This document shows positions 42,310 to 54,511 of a stretch of DNA of 59,661 nt, in pieces. The notes below the pieces were generated by a model. It was given only the letters and a program-made list of their open reading frames with translations, was not told the origin of the DNA and made no database searches. The translations under genes and the position numbers were made by a program. The DNA lies in the NCBI RefSeq assembly GCF_000143415.4, contig NW_003314417.1, positions 153,779-213,439 on the forward strand. Reading direction: 5' to 3'. Numbering within the stretch: the stretch's first letter is position 1; each line of letters starts with the position of its first letter. This DNA is from Selaginella moellendorffii. Lineage: Eukaryota; Streptophyta; Lycopodiopsida; Selaginellales; Selaginellaceae.

Positions 42310-42542
42310 TGTTATGATCCAGCGCAAAAAGAAAAAGATCTAGTCTCCCTAAAGTATACTGCATCTCTTCTTGAAGTTCTTCACCACCTAACCACCCCTA
42401 AGCTACCTCAAAAGCTCCATTATGCTGCCACTCCACTATGAGCCCTAGGGTAGGATAAGTTCCTTACCCTAACATGGATTAATATACCCTTGAGCTTCAC
42501 TTTGACTGACATTGACCACATGGTCAAAGCTGGTGCCTAACA
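42310..42542 (-). repeat. LTR of the third Gypsy-A family copy
   Basis: 233 bp, TGTTATGATCC...GGTGCCTAACA on plus, the reverse complement of the LTR at 544-776. CTCTGATACCAA (primer-binding site, minus) directly precedes it at 42298-42309. Confidence 0.85.
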
Positions 42543-44430
42543 GTAGGGCTGATCCACTAAAGCAGTTCCAAATTAGGATAAATGGTAAAATACATAGCTA
42601 TAACAACCTCTCTATATAAGCAACAAATATCGATAAGGAGAGAGATGCTCACCTCTCTCTTCTCTTAATCATAAAAGCTGACCTCGAGAGAAGAGAGATA
42701 TGCTAATCAGATCTGGATATTCTGCTTGTATGGCAGTAGTTCTCTTTGTCCTCACTCAAAAAATAAGTGAGAGAGTAGCTCAAAAAATGCTAAGTCTTGA
42801 ACTGGATCCACTATAGAACTGGATCATCCTTTCCTCTCTCTCTCTCTCAATAAGCTCTTACTAAGATTGGGATACCAAGAATTACAAAGATCTTGTTGAG
42901 ATCCAGGGTCTAGAAGCTTAGTCTGGAAGCTTGATTTCAAGGCTGAAGCTCAACAGTTTCATCCTCTGCACTCTCTCTGCTTGTCAATCAACAACACCTC
43001 CTTCCCTGATTGCAAATCTCCAAACATGTTTGGCACCCATGTATTATCTCCTGTAACAGCTACAATATGCTCTCATCTGCGACACTATAGCGAGCTTGGT
43101 TTTACAATTTCCAATGTGATTGCCACATCTCACTCCAGCTCATCATGCCATGTAAAGTGGCTATTGGCTGCTGTCGGCGATAGGCCACATGGCTACAGTT
43201 CTCCCAGAAGACCTGAGCACAAGATTGGATCATCCCATTCCTCAATGATCTGGGAAAGAGACCAGCTCATCTGAACTACTAATAAGCTCAGTCTTGGAGC
43301 TCTTGGACTGACCTGAGACCTTAATCATGAGTCTCTCCCTGGTCTTAGATATGCCCATAAGTGTTAATGACTAAAGTGACTCCATCGACTGATTGGGTGG
43401 CTCACTCACTGGGGCCGGCTCACCACCACCACCATGTCTTTCAACATGAGCTCTAAGTAGTTATGTACAACTCAACGGAACATGACATATGACTCGATGG
43501 CTCACTAAATGTCCAGCCCACTAGAGAATTTAGTTATTCTATTGTGAGATCTAGTATTTATCTCACAGCTTCTATGGGCATTCATTTCTCTCTTTACGTT
43601 GTCCATGAGGAATTTGGAGCTTTCTTGCCCCTTCTTGGTCCACATTTTTGTAACTGAGGGATAGATTGGGTCTGGAGCTTTCCAAAGAGTCCTCTCTTGC
43701 TCAATTTCATAGCTTGGAGCTAGATTTTTGGTTTACAAAGTGGGGTAAATTCTCTGTCCTGGCTCTTGTTAATTCAATGGCTGGATAATAAATCCTTGTT
43801 CCTCCTGACACATCTACATAGAGTTTCAGCCCTCATCACATGTTGAGCACTTAGTGGAGGTGATTGTTGAGTTTTCTCTAAACATAGCTAGTCACTCCAT
43901 TGTGCCAATGTTGTTGATGATCTTCAGAATGCTGGTAAAATATAAATATAAAACAAAAATATAAATACAGTAAAAACTAAGTTCCAATGCCTAGTCCCCT
44001 TATAGTTGATGTAGCACTATTTAATTTGATGTAGCCAGTTTTACAATGTTTATGATGCATCCCTCTTGATCTTTGGTGATTCTTGGGTGGCTACTAGATC
44101 AGGTTCATCACCTTCTATAAGCTCATTGGGGTTGAGCAATAGACTACTAAACATTTTCCATCTCAAGGCATTTTTAATTTATGCCCATATGAATAAGGAG
44201 TAGTTCCTTAGGGTGGGGTTCCATACTCCACCCACCTGGAAATTTCTCCTCCCCCCCCCCCCTCCAGAAACAACTTTCCCCTCCTTTTTTTTAAAATGGT
44301 TACATTACATGTAACCCTCTTTTTTATATGCCACATAAGGCTACACATTAGCTTCTTTTTTTCCACATCATAATGGATTAGGATGCCATTTTTTTTTACC
44401 CTAAATTGAGTGCATAGCATGCCATAGCTT
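42543..44430. other. No recognisable gene
   Basis: It contains a TATA-like CTCTATATAAGCAAC (about 42610) and a CT microsatellite (42833-42850), possibly the edge of an unrecognised element. A poly-C run is at 44254-44265. No protein family recognised. Confidence 0.4.
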
Positions 44431-44442
44431 GGCAATTCTTCC

Positions 44443-45730
44443 TTGGCAATCATTTCCCATGCTGTAGAGATTGTGATGAGGTACTTAAATTTGGTAGAGT
44501 TGTTCTTTCTGGAGGAGGACATGATCTTAGTTCCAGTTTCAAGAAAGCTTTTATTCATTCGAATGGTGGAGGAAGCGATTGCTATAGTGCTTTCTATGCG
44601 ATGTCCTACTGCAACTTCATTTATTAAAAGAGTGATCACTAAAAAGGAGCTCCTAGGGCTATTGATTGGTGTGGATTACATCAAGCCAAGAAGTCTCCAC
44701 TGGCGGTATCAAATAAAGCTTCAGGTTCTCCATATAAATCCACAAAGATTCAGAGAAGTTTTTTAGTATCTACATTCACTTTTCTTTGTGATGAGCTTGC
44801 TCCAAAATTGGCCAGGAGGCCTCCTCCAGATTTGGCAGAAATACCAAAGTAGCACTTACTATTTCAAAGCAAGTAGCTATTGCTTTGAAATGCTTGGTAT
44901 TCGGGGATACATGGCAAATAATTGGTGATGCATTTAGAGTGGCTTCATGCACTCAAGCTTGTCTATGCTAATTTAGGTATTCATTGCTTGAGCATGAAGG
45001 ACTAATGATCCATTGCAAATGAGGAGGGAATAAATGAAGTTATAGCATGATTTCAGAGATTGCATGGATTCCCAAATTGTTGTGGTGCAATGGATTACAC
45101 TCATATGGCAATTGAGCTCCTAGGATCAGAGGATGCAATAGATTGGTATGCTAGGGCAAAAACGTACTACTCAATGGTAGTTCAAGTTGTGGTAGACAAT
45201 AAAACTTCATTCCTTGATATAACAATAGGGATAGTAGGTAGTGTTCCAGATAGACAAGTTTGGAATTCTAGTGGTTTGAAGAAGGCATAGATAGAGAAGA
45301 AGTGTTTATGTGGTCCAATGTAGCACACAGAGTTTAGGGACATTCCATTGTATATCATTGCTGACAGAGGATAAGAGTATGCTTTACTGGTTTTGGTCTT
45401 ATATCCAAACAAGTTTCATGGCAAAGAGCAATAAAACTTTCTTCATTCTTCTATGAGGATTGTTGTCAAGCAATCTTTTAGAATTTTAAAGAGGTAATGG
45501 AAATTGCTTGGTTAGAAGGGATTTAAAGGACATCTAGGCATCCTTGCGAATAACATCATGTCTTGCTGTGTGCTGCATACCTTGATGATCACAAGGAATG
45601 ACAGGTTCATGGAAAATTTTGACCACAATAGATCTAACTACAATGCAGACTACCTTCCACAAAGGTCTCTTTGTTCAGTTAAAGATGGCATAGCATTAAG
45701 AGACACTGTGGAAAATTTTGTAGAAAGCTT
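44443..45730 (+). pseudogene. PIF/Harbinger (HARBI1-like) transposase relic
   Basis: Across shifted frames the plus strand shows the order of a Harbinger transposase: an N-terminal helical part (about 44443-44766), a segment resembling VAIALKCLVFGDTWQIIGDAF (about 44880-44945), and GFPNCCGAMDYTHMAI (45060-45110) carrying the first catalytic Asp. SFLDITIGIVGSVPDRQVW (about 45207-45265) carries the second, and a FRILKRxWKLL-like end lies near 45480. Many stops and frameshifts are present. Terminal repeats and a TWA duplication were not found. The second Harbinger gene (Myb-like) is not present. Confidence 0.7.
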
Positions 45731-47219
45731 GGAGTGACAGTACTATTGTACTTTATTCAATACAATGTTTTTGAATGAACTTCCATGTTTTTGCATGAAT
45801 TGGCCTGGATCAAGCTCAAAAAGAAGAAAAGTAGTATCACAAGCATAACATTTTTCTTCCTTCCCAAGTCGTGATGGATGGTGGATCAATCAATGTGTTA
45901 CTTCTGGGTTGTAGCCTCAGAGGCTCGCTTTGCTGCTGCTCTGATCATAGCCTGGAAACTTTACAGAAAAACATGTGCTAAAAACCTGTACCAAAAGAGA
46001 GAAAGAATAAGAGTGAAAGAGAAAGGAAGAGTGGAGTGGATGCTCACTGCTATGCTTGCTTGACTTGATTTTGCACTCTACTGTAGCTAAACACAAACAA
46101 ACACATAGAGAATAAGAAAGAAGAATGACTCAAGTCCCTCAATCCCCAAGAAGGCTCTCAAAAAAGGTCATGAACAAGGATAGGCCTGGCATTGCTTGAG
46201 TGCTTTGGATCTTAAGCATGTGAAGGTGCATTGATGATGGAAGGCCGGAGTATAAAAAAGATAGGGATAAGGTTTTAGTGCTACCTTTAACTAGTCTTAT
46301 GTGGTGGCAATTGCCACTTCTTCCTGTTCCTGAGTCTTAAGATTTGAGTCTAGAGACTCAGGATGATGCTTCTAAATGCACGGTTGACCATGTGCACTAT
46401 AGGAGAATTTTCCTTGCTTAAATCTGTAACATCAGTATTTTTCTCCACATCCACATCCCTCGCTATCTCAACTGGAGGAGATATTGGAGGTGGTGGATTA
46501 ATGGCAAGGTGAGGGGCAGGATTTTCTTGAGCAATGTAATACTCATAGATGCGCTGCAAAAAGATGAGGACTCCTGTCTTCACTTGCCTTCCCTTGAGCT
46601 ACTCCACTATGAATTAGAAGAACGCTTGCCAAGTACAGGATGTCAAACAACACTTCTTGCCAGCACAGTGAGCATAGTCAGTGGTGTGGCATTGATAGTG
46701 ACTTTCAATGTACTGTCTCAACATGTAGTGTCTAAGATGTTTGATATGCTTTTGGCTGCATTTAAACTTTCCATAACTGGACTTCTACATGCACTTTTCT
46801 AGGTAATCCATCAAAGGCCACACTAATAGGCAGACTCCTACAGACAGAGCAAATACAGCTTTATCTCATCCAACCTAGCTTTTATAGGACCCTATCTCCA
46901 AAAGATCTTTGCATGGCTCTTTGAGTCAGTCCCATGCTTAAACATGCACATTTATCTATCCATCATTTTCTTTTCTTGTTCTGGTGGAAAGCTTAGTTTT
47001 TTCTGTGTGGTTTCTTTCTTGCCAGGTTTAGAAGGATAAAACATTGGAGACAGCTGGTTTTAATGCCATTGCATTAACAAGAACCGCTTTAAAGAACTAA
47101 AATTAACATTTTTTTGTTTTTATATAATGTGTATTATGTCAAAATTTACTTGCTTATCTCCTTATATTATGACCAGTCTGGATTTATATTTTCAGAAATA
47201 TAATGGGAAAAAGAGAATT
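45731..47219. other. No recognisable gene
   Basis: Short open frames on both strands (for example 46509-46802) show no family I recognise. They may belong to the Helitron relic that follows. Confidence 0.4.
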
Positions 47220-47865
47220 TATATCAGTTTTCTTTTGTGAAACATGCACATCGGACCTAGGAGAAAATTCTATATCTGCTGAACATATTTGAAGAGCTAA
47301 ATTACTCATATGGGACAAGATAAACATGGTAACTACTCATGCTTTGTGTGACATCAAGAATTGTGACACAAATTTTAGTGGTATCACATTTGGTGACAGG
47401 GGGAGACTTTAGGCAAACCTTACCTGTTCTTAAAAGAGCTTGCCACACACAAATTATTCAAAATAGTGTTAAATCCTCACCAATATGGTCTAAACTCCTA
47501 AAGTTCTCATTTTATATAACCTCCCAAGACATTCAGAGTACCACTAACATCCACTACTAGAGAACAATTGATAGATAATGTGTTGGAAAAACACATAGAG
47601 ACAAGCAAAAAAAGCCTATTTTGAAAGGCTATTCTCACAATTTTAAATGACCTCTCTCTACAAGTAAATGACTAAGTCCTTTCAAGAATGAGCAAAAATA
47701 ACATACAAGAGAATTGATGTTGTAGAAATAGAATCAAATGAGAAGATCATTGACTATCCTATGGAGTTCTTAAACTTGGTGACACTGTTGGAATGCCTCC
47801 ACATAAGCTAAACATAAAAATCAGCTGTATCATAATGCTCTTACATAATATTAACACAAATAAAC
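47220..47865 (+). pseudogene. Helitron PIF1-type helicase relic
   Basis: In shifting frames the plus strand reads LLIWDKINMVTTHAL (helicase Walker B region, family LIIWDEAPM), GGDFRQTLPVLKRACHTQII (47400-47460, motif III GGDFRQ), SSPIWSKLLKF, then YPMEFLNLVTLL (about 47755) and GMPPHKLNIKISCIIMLL (about 47790-47845). These match the C-terminal half of the helicase in Helitron Rep/helicase proteins. It lies upstream of a Helitron 3' terminus in the same orientation. The Rep nuclease domain was not found. Confidence 0.75.
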
Positions 47866-48268
47866 TACCATAACGAAGGCTTTACCAAACGTCATTGAAG
47901 TTAAAATTTTACACAATGATATGCAGGTAAAAAAAAAAAGGAATCTCTTTGAAACCAAAAAAAATGGAGATATGCCATTCATTGTAAAATGGTAGTAGTT
48001 CTCTGTAAGGCTTGCATTCTCTGTTACAATTTGCAAATCATAAAGACAAACACTGTAAAATATAAAGATATTCTTGCCAAGACAAGATTTTTTACCATGG
48101 TCAACTTTATGTTGCACTCTCAAGGGGAACATCAAAGACACAAATGTCTGTAGAACAATGTGAGAGATAAGGTTTTCTACAAAATAAAATTGTGTACACA
48201 ATAAAACATAGTCTATAAAGAAATTCTTTAAAATGATAATATTAAATAAAACATAACTACTATCTCTG

Positions 48269-48293
48269 CCAGCAGAGCTGGATTCCTTGCTAG
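48269..48293 (+). mobile_element. Helitron 3' terminus (plus orientation)
   Basis: CCAGCAGAGCTGG forms a 5-bp-stem hairpin, followed by ATTCCTTG and CTAG, then T. Hairpin, short spacer, CTRR end and insertion before T are the hallmarks of Helitron 3' ends. It is probably the end of the element carrying the helicase relic at 47220-47865. A 5' end was not located. Confidence 0.7.
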
Positions 48294-51200
48294 TATATAT
48301 ATCAAGATCACCTCCATGAACAATAGCAATAAGCACTTTTACTTGGTTTGCAATGCCAATGGTGGTGGTTTTTTTTATTTTTTTTATCAATGTTTACTAA
48401 AGTCTTGCGTATTGGATAAAATAAGTGGCTGGTCTTTAGGCTAGCCAGAACGTGAAAAACACAAATTTGCCCTCCCATTGGTCCATGTGTTTCCGACGTC
48501 ACCATCTTCCTCGTGATGAATTACAAAGTGTTAAAATTCCAGCTGCAACTGATTCCCAGCTCGAAATCAGTGACACTGATTTTAAGGAAGGACGTTAGGT
48601 CTCATTTAAAAGACCACCTAAAACATTCTAACACAACCTCTGGCAAGATTAACACCAAGGAAGGGCACTATCCCTTGAATACTCTCCCATGAAGAGGTCC
48701 TCCCCAAACTCATTAAGTTGGAATGAACCAGAAAAAGCATGGAGAAACAAATTTTCTAAGATGAGTCATTTAGAATGAAAACCCTTAGAACTTTAAACAT
48801 CTTATACACAGGTATTCAATGACGTTAGTTCCAGTGCCTGGGTAACACAAAAGAGAACTGTAAGTAAATGAAATTTTCTATACTTACATTACATGTAAAC
48901 TAAAAAAGAACTTCTGAAAATCATGCCTCACAGATCAGTGGTGTCCGGTAAGACTTTCATTGGCTACAGCCATAGAGCTCAAGAGCACTAGAGCTTTCCT
49001 GCTAGTGCTCAAAGACCAACAAGGTCTCTCTGACTTTTCTTGCCGCTCTAAATGCCATGTGCTTGCTGCTGTGAAGGAAGGCATGCAAGCTCAATAAGAA
49101 ACAATGTAGAGTTTGTGGATGGACTTGATTGATATGTACAAGTGTGGGAGTTTGCTTTTCAGGTTTTAGATTCCAAACAATCAGTAAAGATCTTCAACAA
49201 TGATAGAAAACCTCTGTGCTTCTTTTGCTTACCAGAAATTTGCCAAAGTATCCCCTGCCAGCCATGGCCTTTCCAACAATTTGCGACAATCCAAGAAACA
49301 TTCGACCCAAGAAAGCAAAGAACTCTGGCACTGCTACGCTTATAGCTTGATTCAAAGCTCTGTCGAAAGTGTTTTGCATCTCGTTATTTCCAGAAGTTCC
49401 TAACCATGAGCCTCATAGAGAGCTCGCATTTGAGGCCCAAATAAAATGCACTACCAATTCGTTTTTCTTTCACTTCGAGACAATACACTTTGCTGTAATT
49501 GGAGGGATTTCTTTCGCCAGCCATCCGTTAAGGCAGACAAGTTTACTAAACCTTGTCACTGCTAGACGTAATCAACAAAGGAGCCAGAGCCACCTCTACT
49601 ACTCAACCTTTAGACTTTCTTTAAAACTAATCCTACACAGCCATTCAGATGGATCTTCTAGCAGATCATCAAAGTCTAGAAGCACTGAAAGTATACACAA
49701 AGAGAAAACATACAGCTAGCCTCTTCCCACACTATTTGCTTCGATGGAATTAATAATCTTATTTCCATAAATTTATAAAGATCTTTAGGTAAATTCTACT
49801 TTGGTAGTTCGCTGTTTCATTCTGGCCGTTTCCCCTCCAACAGCAAGCTTTGAAGTCCATTAGGGGCCTGGTTACAAGAGTAACATAAAATACTCCATTC
49901 GAGATATGATTGGGCACTCTTTATATTATGGATTATCTCATGCTACTCCGTTGCTCATGAAAAGACTCTTGAGGAAGGGTGGTATTTAGAGAAATTGTTT
50001 CGTCACTTGTCTTTAAATCAGCAGAGTAACTAAATATCTATTCTAGGAATCAAAGAATACAACAATTCAACGCTTGAATGCAGAGAATAGCGGCTATGCT
50101 TCAAGCGTGGCACAACAATAGTCTCTTTGGATGAAAGTTTTCTTAAGTGACAATGGCGTTGATCTTAATTTGTTTATGATCAGAAATGGACTTGCTAGGA
50201 ATCCGCCCGGCAGCACTTCCCACCATCTAGGCCAATCCAGTCTGGCACACAAGTGGCTTTAGAAATTCACATGTTTTGTGAGGCATGTCCTCAACAAAAT
50301 ATTCTCTGCAAGGGAGAACTTGCTCTCATTTCCTCTGGCACACCAATAATCATAAGCAAAGGACACTATATTTCCATTGCAACCTTTAGTCCTACTACGA
50401 GGAATCCGTGTGGGGTGATATATGATCTATCTCTTGACAATCTAGCTCACAACCAGCTCTTATTCAGCTCTATTGACTGCATGGGACAATGCTTTCAGTG
50501 TGCCTACATCTTTCCCTCGCATATATTAATATCAGAATGACTGTGGAACATGAATGAATAGCTGGGAGAAGCTTTTTAGTTTAGTAAGCTCCTCAATAGA
50601 ATATGAGAGGGCAAGTGAACTTTCTTGCTTTTTCTACTAGATTAAGGTGGAAGGAGAATTTGGCAAGCCCGATTCTTGGCTAGCCTCTTGACGAGAGGGG
50701 CTTTGATGATCTCCTCTTTTTATAACACTAGTTTAGATTATGTGGACAAGGAAGCTGGGATGGTTCTCAAGTGGCACATGGCAGAGTGGGGCAGTGAACC
50801 TTGTATTCAGCTTGGAAGAGAGCATGAGAGATTTGCAGTAGCCGCACTTGACAAACTCTCTTGTAGAAATCCAAGTTTTATTGCCATGCATATGACATTC
50901 AATTCATCTCTACGTGACTAAATCTTACTCCATAGTTTTACATCTAAATAGACTCTATTTCGTTTCTATATTACTGTAAGTGGTTAACGTAACGGTGGCT
51001 GTTGAAGATGGCTACGTGGCAAACTGGGAAGCAAAGAATTGCGTCGCTTGAGCTATGTAGTGACTGAGCTTCAATTCGAGGGTTGCTCGATGGGTTGGGC
51101 TAGTTCGGTGGATTCTGATGCTTCAGGTCCATGGCCTCCTTCAGCTGCTTCAGGTTTGTACTTGAAGGAAGTTGCACCTTCACCCTCGTACGGGTAAATT

Positions 51201-52075
51201 TTGTATTCAAGTCCTTTTGTGAATATCGCAGAGCTTTGGCTCCTCTTGCAGGATAAAAAACGGAAGCTATAAAACTTCAAACAATGAGTATGGAAGATTC
51301 TACGATCGTCATGAAACCCCGCCTGTAAGTTTTGGTCTGTTTTCTTCTTTCGCTAATCTCGCATTTCAGACAAAGAAGGGGTCAGATAATTATTGGTCCA
51401 GAAACTGTGATCTTCTGCACAAGTGCAATATGAACTGCTTTCAACAGTTGAGAAAGTTTCATCTTGGCCATTGGCCTGGTTTTACAGATGGTAAGCATCT
51501 TAAAAGAAAATAGCGAGATGACATGCAACTAATTTTGCAGATTTTCCCATAACATCAAACCGCTTAAGTGCAAAGAACAGAGGGTGGCTAGAACATAAGA
51601 TTCCATGGCGGACAAACACGGAGAGTGGGCAAAAGTCTTCGTCAAAACGTTCCAGGAACAGATCCCCACAGGACAGGTTGTCATCCAGAAAGTACTCTTT
51701 CTTTTAAACTTAAAGGGACAGCTCGGAAGAACCCAAGGGGGGGAGGGGACGGCTTAGAAAAGCAAGAAAAGCTTACAAAAATTACTTCATAATAACGTCA
51801 ACTGGAAAATCATCGCTCGAGACCTTCTGGAGAATTTTTGCAGGAAAGAAACAGGATTCCAAATCTAGAATTTTGAGGGACACGACAGAAAAACAACAGA
51901 GGGAGCTTTTATTTCCATTTTTCTGCTTTAAAAATTTCTTATGACTTTTTTCTTCTGTTTCTATTTCAGCTGGAAGCCTCCTGAAATCCAGGTATGTAAA
52001 TAATTGCAGAAAGCAGCTCGAGTGCTTCCTTTGTAACACAACTACTTCATAGGGTCATATATATAAATATATATA
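48294..52075. other. Unassigned DNA with short ORFs, no supported gene
   Basis: Several 60-116-codon open frames (49142-49345, 49369-49719, 50253-50540, 50676-50921; minus 51071-51280) have no recognisable domain. The last has a Glu/Ala-rich end (EAAEGGHGPEASESTELAQP) and may be an exon fragment. I make no functional call. Confidence 0.35.
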
Positions 52076-52138
52076 CTAGCAAGGAATCCAGCTACGCTGG
52101 CTCAGATAGAAAATAGTTTTCAAAATGTTTTAGTGTGA
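52076..52138 (-). mobile_element. Helitron 3' terminus (minus orientation), possibly a 63-bp remnant
   Basis: On the minus strand CCAGCGTAGCTGG (52088-52100), ATTCCTTG, CTAG, then T: the same terminus as at 48269 and 58771. The upstream CTATCT is also shared. A TC start with a CACTAAAA motif lies at 52138-52131, preceded by A, so the remnant may be only 63 bp, an internal deletion product. Confidence 0.55.
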
Positions 52139-52253
52139 TACAAAAATCTTACTCCCTTTACTAAATCTGCTATTTGCATCTAGCATTAGGCATCACATAT
52201 TCCCTTTTTAGAATATTTATGAATATGCTTTTAATTGGACGGTTACTACTTGA

Positions 52254-52280
52254 CTAGCAGGGTCCCAGCTCCGCTAGGAG
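52254..52280 (-). mobile_element. Diverged Helitron 3' terminus (minus orientation)
   Basis: On the minus strand CCTAGCGGAGCTGGG (hairpin with one mismatch), ACCCTG, CTAG, then T. Related to the other three ends but more changed. No partner 5' end found. Confidence 0.45.
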
Positions 52281-52848
52281 AAGTAGAGAATATGTATTTT
52301 TAGCGGCCTTTTTGGCTGTGCTTTCTCCTTCCTCCCTGCTTATGTTGAAGATCTTAAAATGATCATCATCCGCCTTCTTTCATCCTGCACTGGCACAATA
52401 CAGACCATGACAGAGTATGAGACACACTTGTTCTTAGCCATGCTATGAGTTTAAAACATTCTCTACTTCTCTCAGCAGACTGGATATTTGATTGATATAG
52501 TTGTTAGATAGGTTGGGACTCAGATGTCCTTTGCTATTAAAGGGTGAAAAACTCTGTGTTTACAGAACTCGAGCTTTGAGAAATGAAAAAAAATAAAAAA
52601 TTCCTAGCATAACAAAAACCCAACGATGAGGCATAAGTCCTTCTCAGCTTCACATTGAATCTCGTCTAGGAGGTTTTTCTTGTCTTCTGGGTCTAATCAT
52701 CCTTCTATATCTAAAAGAGCAAGGGTGACATATTCAATCGAGATTCTTTTCAAGCTTACTGGTGGAGATGAAAACACATGGCAAAAAAACAGTTGAGGGT
52801 GAAACGTTTTTTTTTTAAGGGTAAACCAGTTTTTTTCAATGCATTTTT
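52281..52848. other. No recognisable gene
   Basis: AT-rich sequence with no motif I can name. Confidence 0.4.
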
Positions 52849-53461
52849 CCAGGAGAGCTTATCACCGCGGTACACACCATGAGGTTTGCTGCATGATTGC
52901 ATTGGTCCTTACGTTATATACCTTGTGCTCATGAATCTTTCCTTTACTGTCCAGTTTGTACTCAAAGATGCCGTCAAAGAGACTTCCCACAGCACTTGTG
53001 GAATCGTGAACAGACCATCTGATCACAATAGTGTGCTGTCCAAAGGCTGCCAGGCGCTCAAGGTTTCCATCCAGATCGACTTGAAAAGCATTCTACCATT
53101 CAGCCGGAGCACCTGTATAATACACTTGTAAGTCTGTGAAAGCAGTTTATTTTCCAGGAGAGCTTATCACTGCGGTGCACACCATGAGGTTCGCTGCATG
53201 ATTGCATTGGTCCTTACGTTATATACCTTGTGCTCATGAATCTTTCCTTTACTGTCCAGTTTGTACTCAAAGATGCTGTCAAAGAGACCTCTGACTTCCC
53301 ACGGCACTTGTGGAATCGTGAACAGACCATCTGATCACAATAGTGTGCTGTCCAAAGGCTGCCAGGCGCTCAAGATTTCCATCCAGATCGACTTGAAAAG
53401 CATTCAACCATTCAGCCGGAGCACCTGTATAATACACTTGTAAGTCTGTGAAAGCAGTTTA
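52849..53461 (-). pseudogene. Tandemly duplicated exon of a DUF2358-like protein
   Basis: Two direct copies of about 305 bp (52849-53153 and 53154-53461). Read on the minus strand, each encodes LRLNGRMLFKSIWMET, WQPLDS, then (in the right-hand copy) IPQVPWEVRGLFDSIFEYKL and DSKGKIHEHK. This order resembles the plant DUF2358 family (plastid-predicted, function unknown). Both copies share a frame disruption around TIVIRWS. The left-hand copy has a further 7-bp deletion after 52985, removing part of WEVRG. It follows the exon at 53518-53787. Confidence 0.6.
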
Positions 53462-53517
53462 CTGGATCTCTGAAAGAGATGTCCTCTCTGCACCAAACAA
53501 GATAAGCCACTCTATGT

Positions 53518-53787
53518 TTACTTCATTCTCCTGTATATCTGATAGCTCAGATCTCCATGGAACAGAACAGGCAGCTCCTCCCTGAAAGTCTTGATGGCAT
53601 AGCCTACATTGACATAGTAATCCAGAGTTCCTTCCTTGCTCTTTGCTACTAATGGATCCTCTACTTTGCTATTCAGCTTGGTCGAGAGATTGCAATAATG
53701 CACTTGAAGAGGTTGCTTGAATCTATCTCTGCTGCTATATGCCAAGCTCAGCACTACCTCTAATGGAAGCAGCTCACTACACACCAT
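53518..53787 (-). pseudogene. Upstream exon of the DUF2358-like gene
   Basis: A minus-strand open frame ends with DYYVNVGYAIKTFREELPVL followed by FHGDLSYQIYR, which fits the start of the DUF2358 domain. A short GT...AG interval (about 34 bp after AGAATGAA) would lead to EDISFRDPVNCF, the next conserved stretch. That is unusually short for an intron, so the gap may instead be a decay feature. No chloroplast transit peptide or upstream exon could be identified. Confidence 0.55.
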
Positions 53788-54511
53788 CTTGTCAAGTTCG
53801 CTACAAACTGAATATTGTCTTCCTCAGTCAAGCTGATTTCTTCCAGTTCTTCATGCCAACAATGGTATGGCACTCTTAAGTTTGAGGTAAAAAGCTTTCA
53901 CATATTGTTTGTAGCCAAACTGAATGCATTTTCATGTGCAATGGCTCAGTGACAACAAGCTGGATCCCATTCTAGAGTCACTGGCCAAGCTACCTTGGTT
54001 GACTTGCACAGGCTTAACCTCAGCGAGTCCATCTATCCACTGGCAAGTTCTCAGTGTTGAGAATAGTGAGCCAAGTGGCAGTGACTGAAGAGGTGAGTTT
54101 TCTATTTTTGATGCTTTTAGCTCCCTGGCAAACATCTGTATTCTCTTTTCTTCTTCTCTAGATTACTGACAACCTTGCTTGGAATGTATTACAGTCATAC
54201 ACATTGGAGATTAAGTTTCTTGAAGCTCTCTGATGCTTCAAACAAAAGGCAAGCACTGCCACCGTCAAGAATACATGACAATTGGCTTCAAGAAGATGAT
54301 GGCTAGGTTTATGAGTTTTGCAGTTGTCAATTTTGCAACTGTTCTTGGCTCTTCTGTATCTGCCAAGTGAGTATTTCCGAGCTATGACTCAATTTCTGAT
54401 GTTGAAGCATGTGAAGCTTTTATGAAGTTTTGGCCAGAGTCTAGAACAATGCACGGGATCTTTGCACGGAAACATGGGGAACATTCGAAATAACCCAGCA
54501 CTTGAGATGAT
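53788..54511. other. No recognisable gene
   Basis: Possibly intron or 5' sequence of the flanking fragments. No motif recognised. Confidence 0.35.

Noticed and set aside
42610-42625. TATA box CTCTATATAAGC as the promoter of a gene
   Set aside because: No coding sequence follows within several hundred bases; it may belong to an unrecognised LTR.
44208-44639. Minus-strand 143-codon open frame
   Set aside because: It lies opposite the Harbinger relic and contains homopolymer-encoded stretches; no family resemblance.
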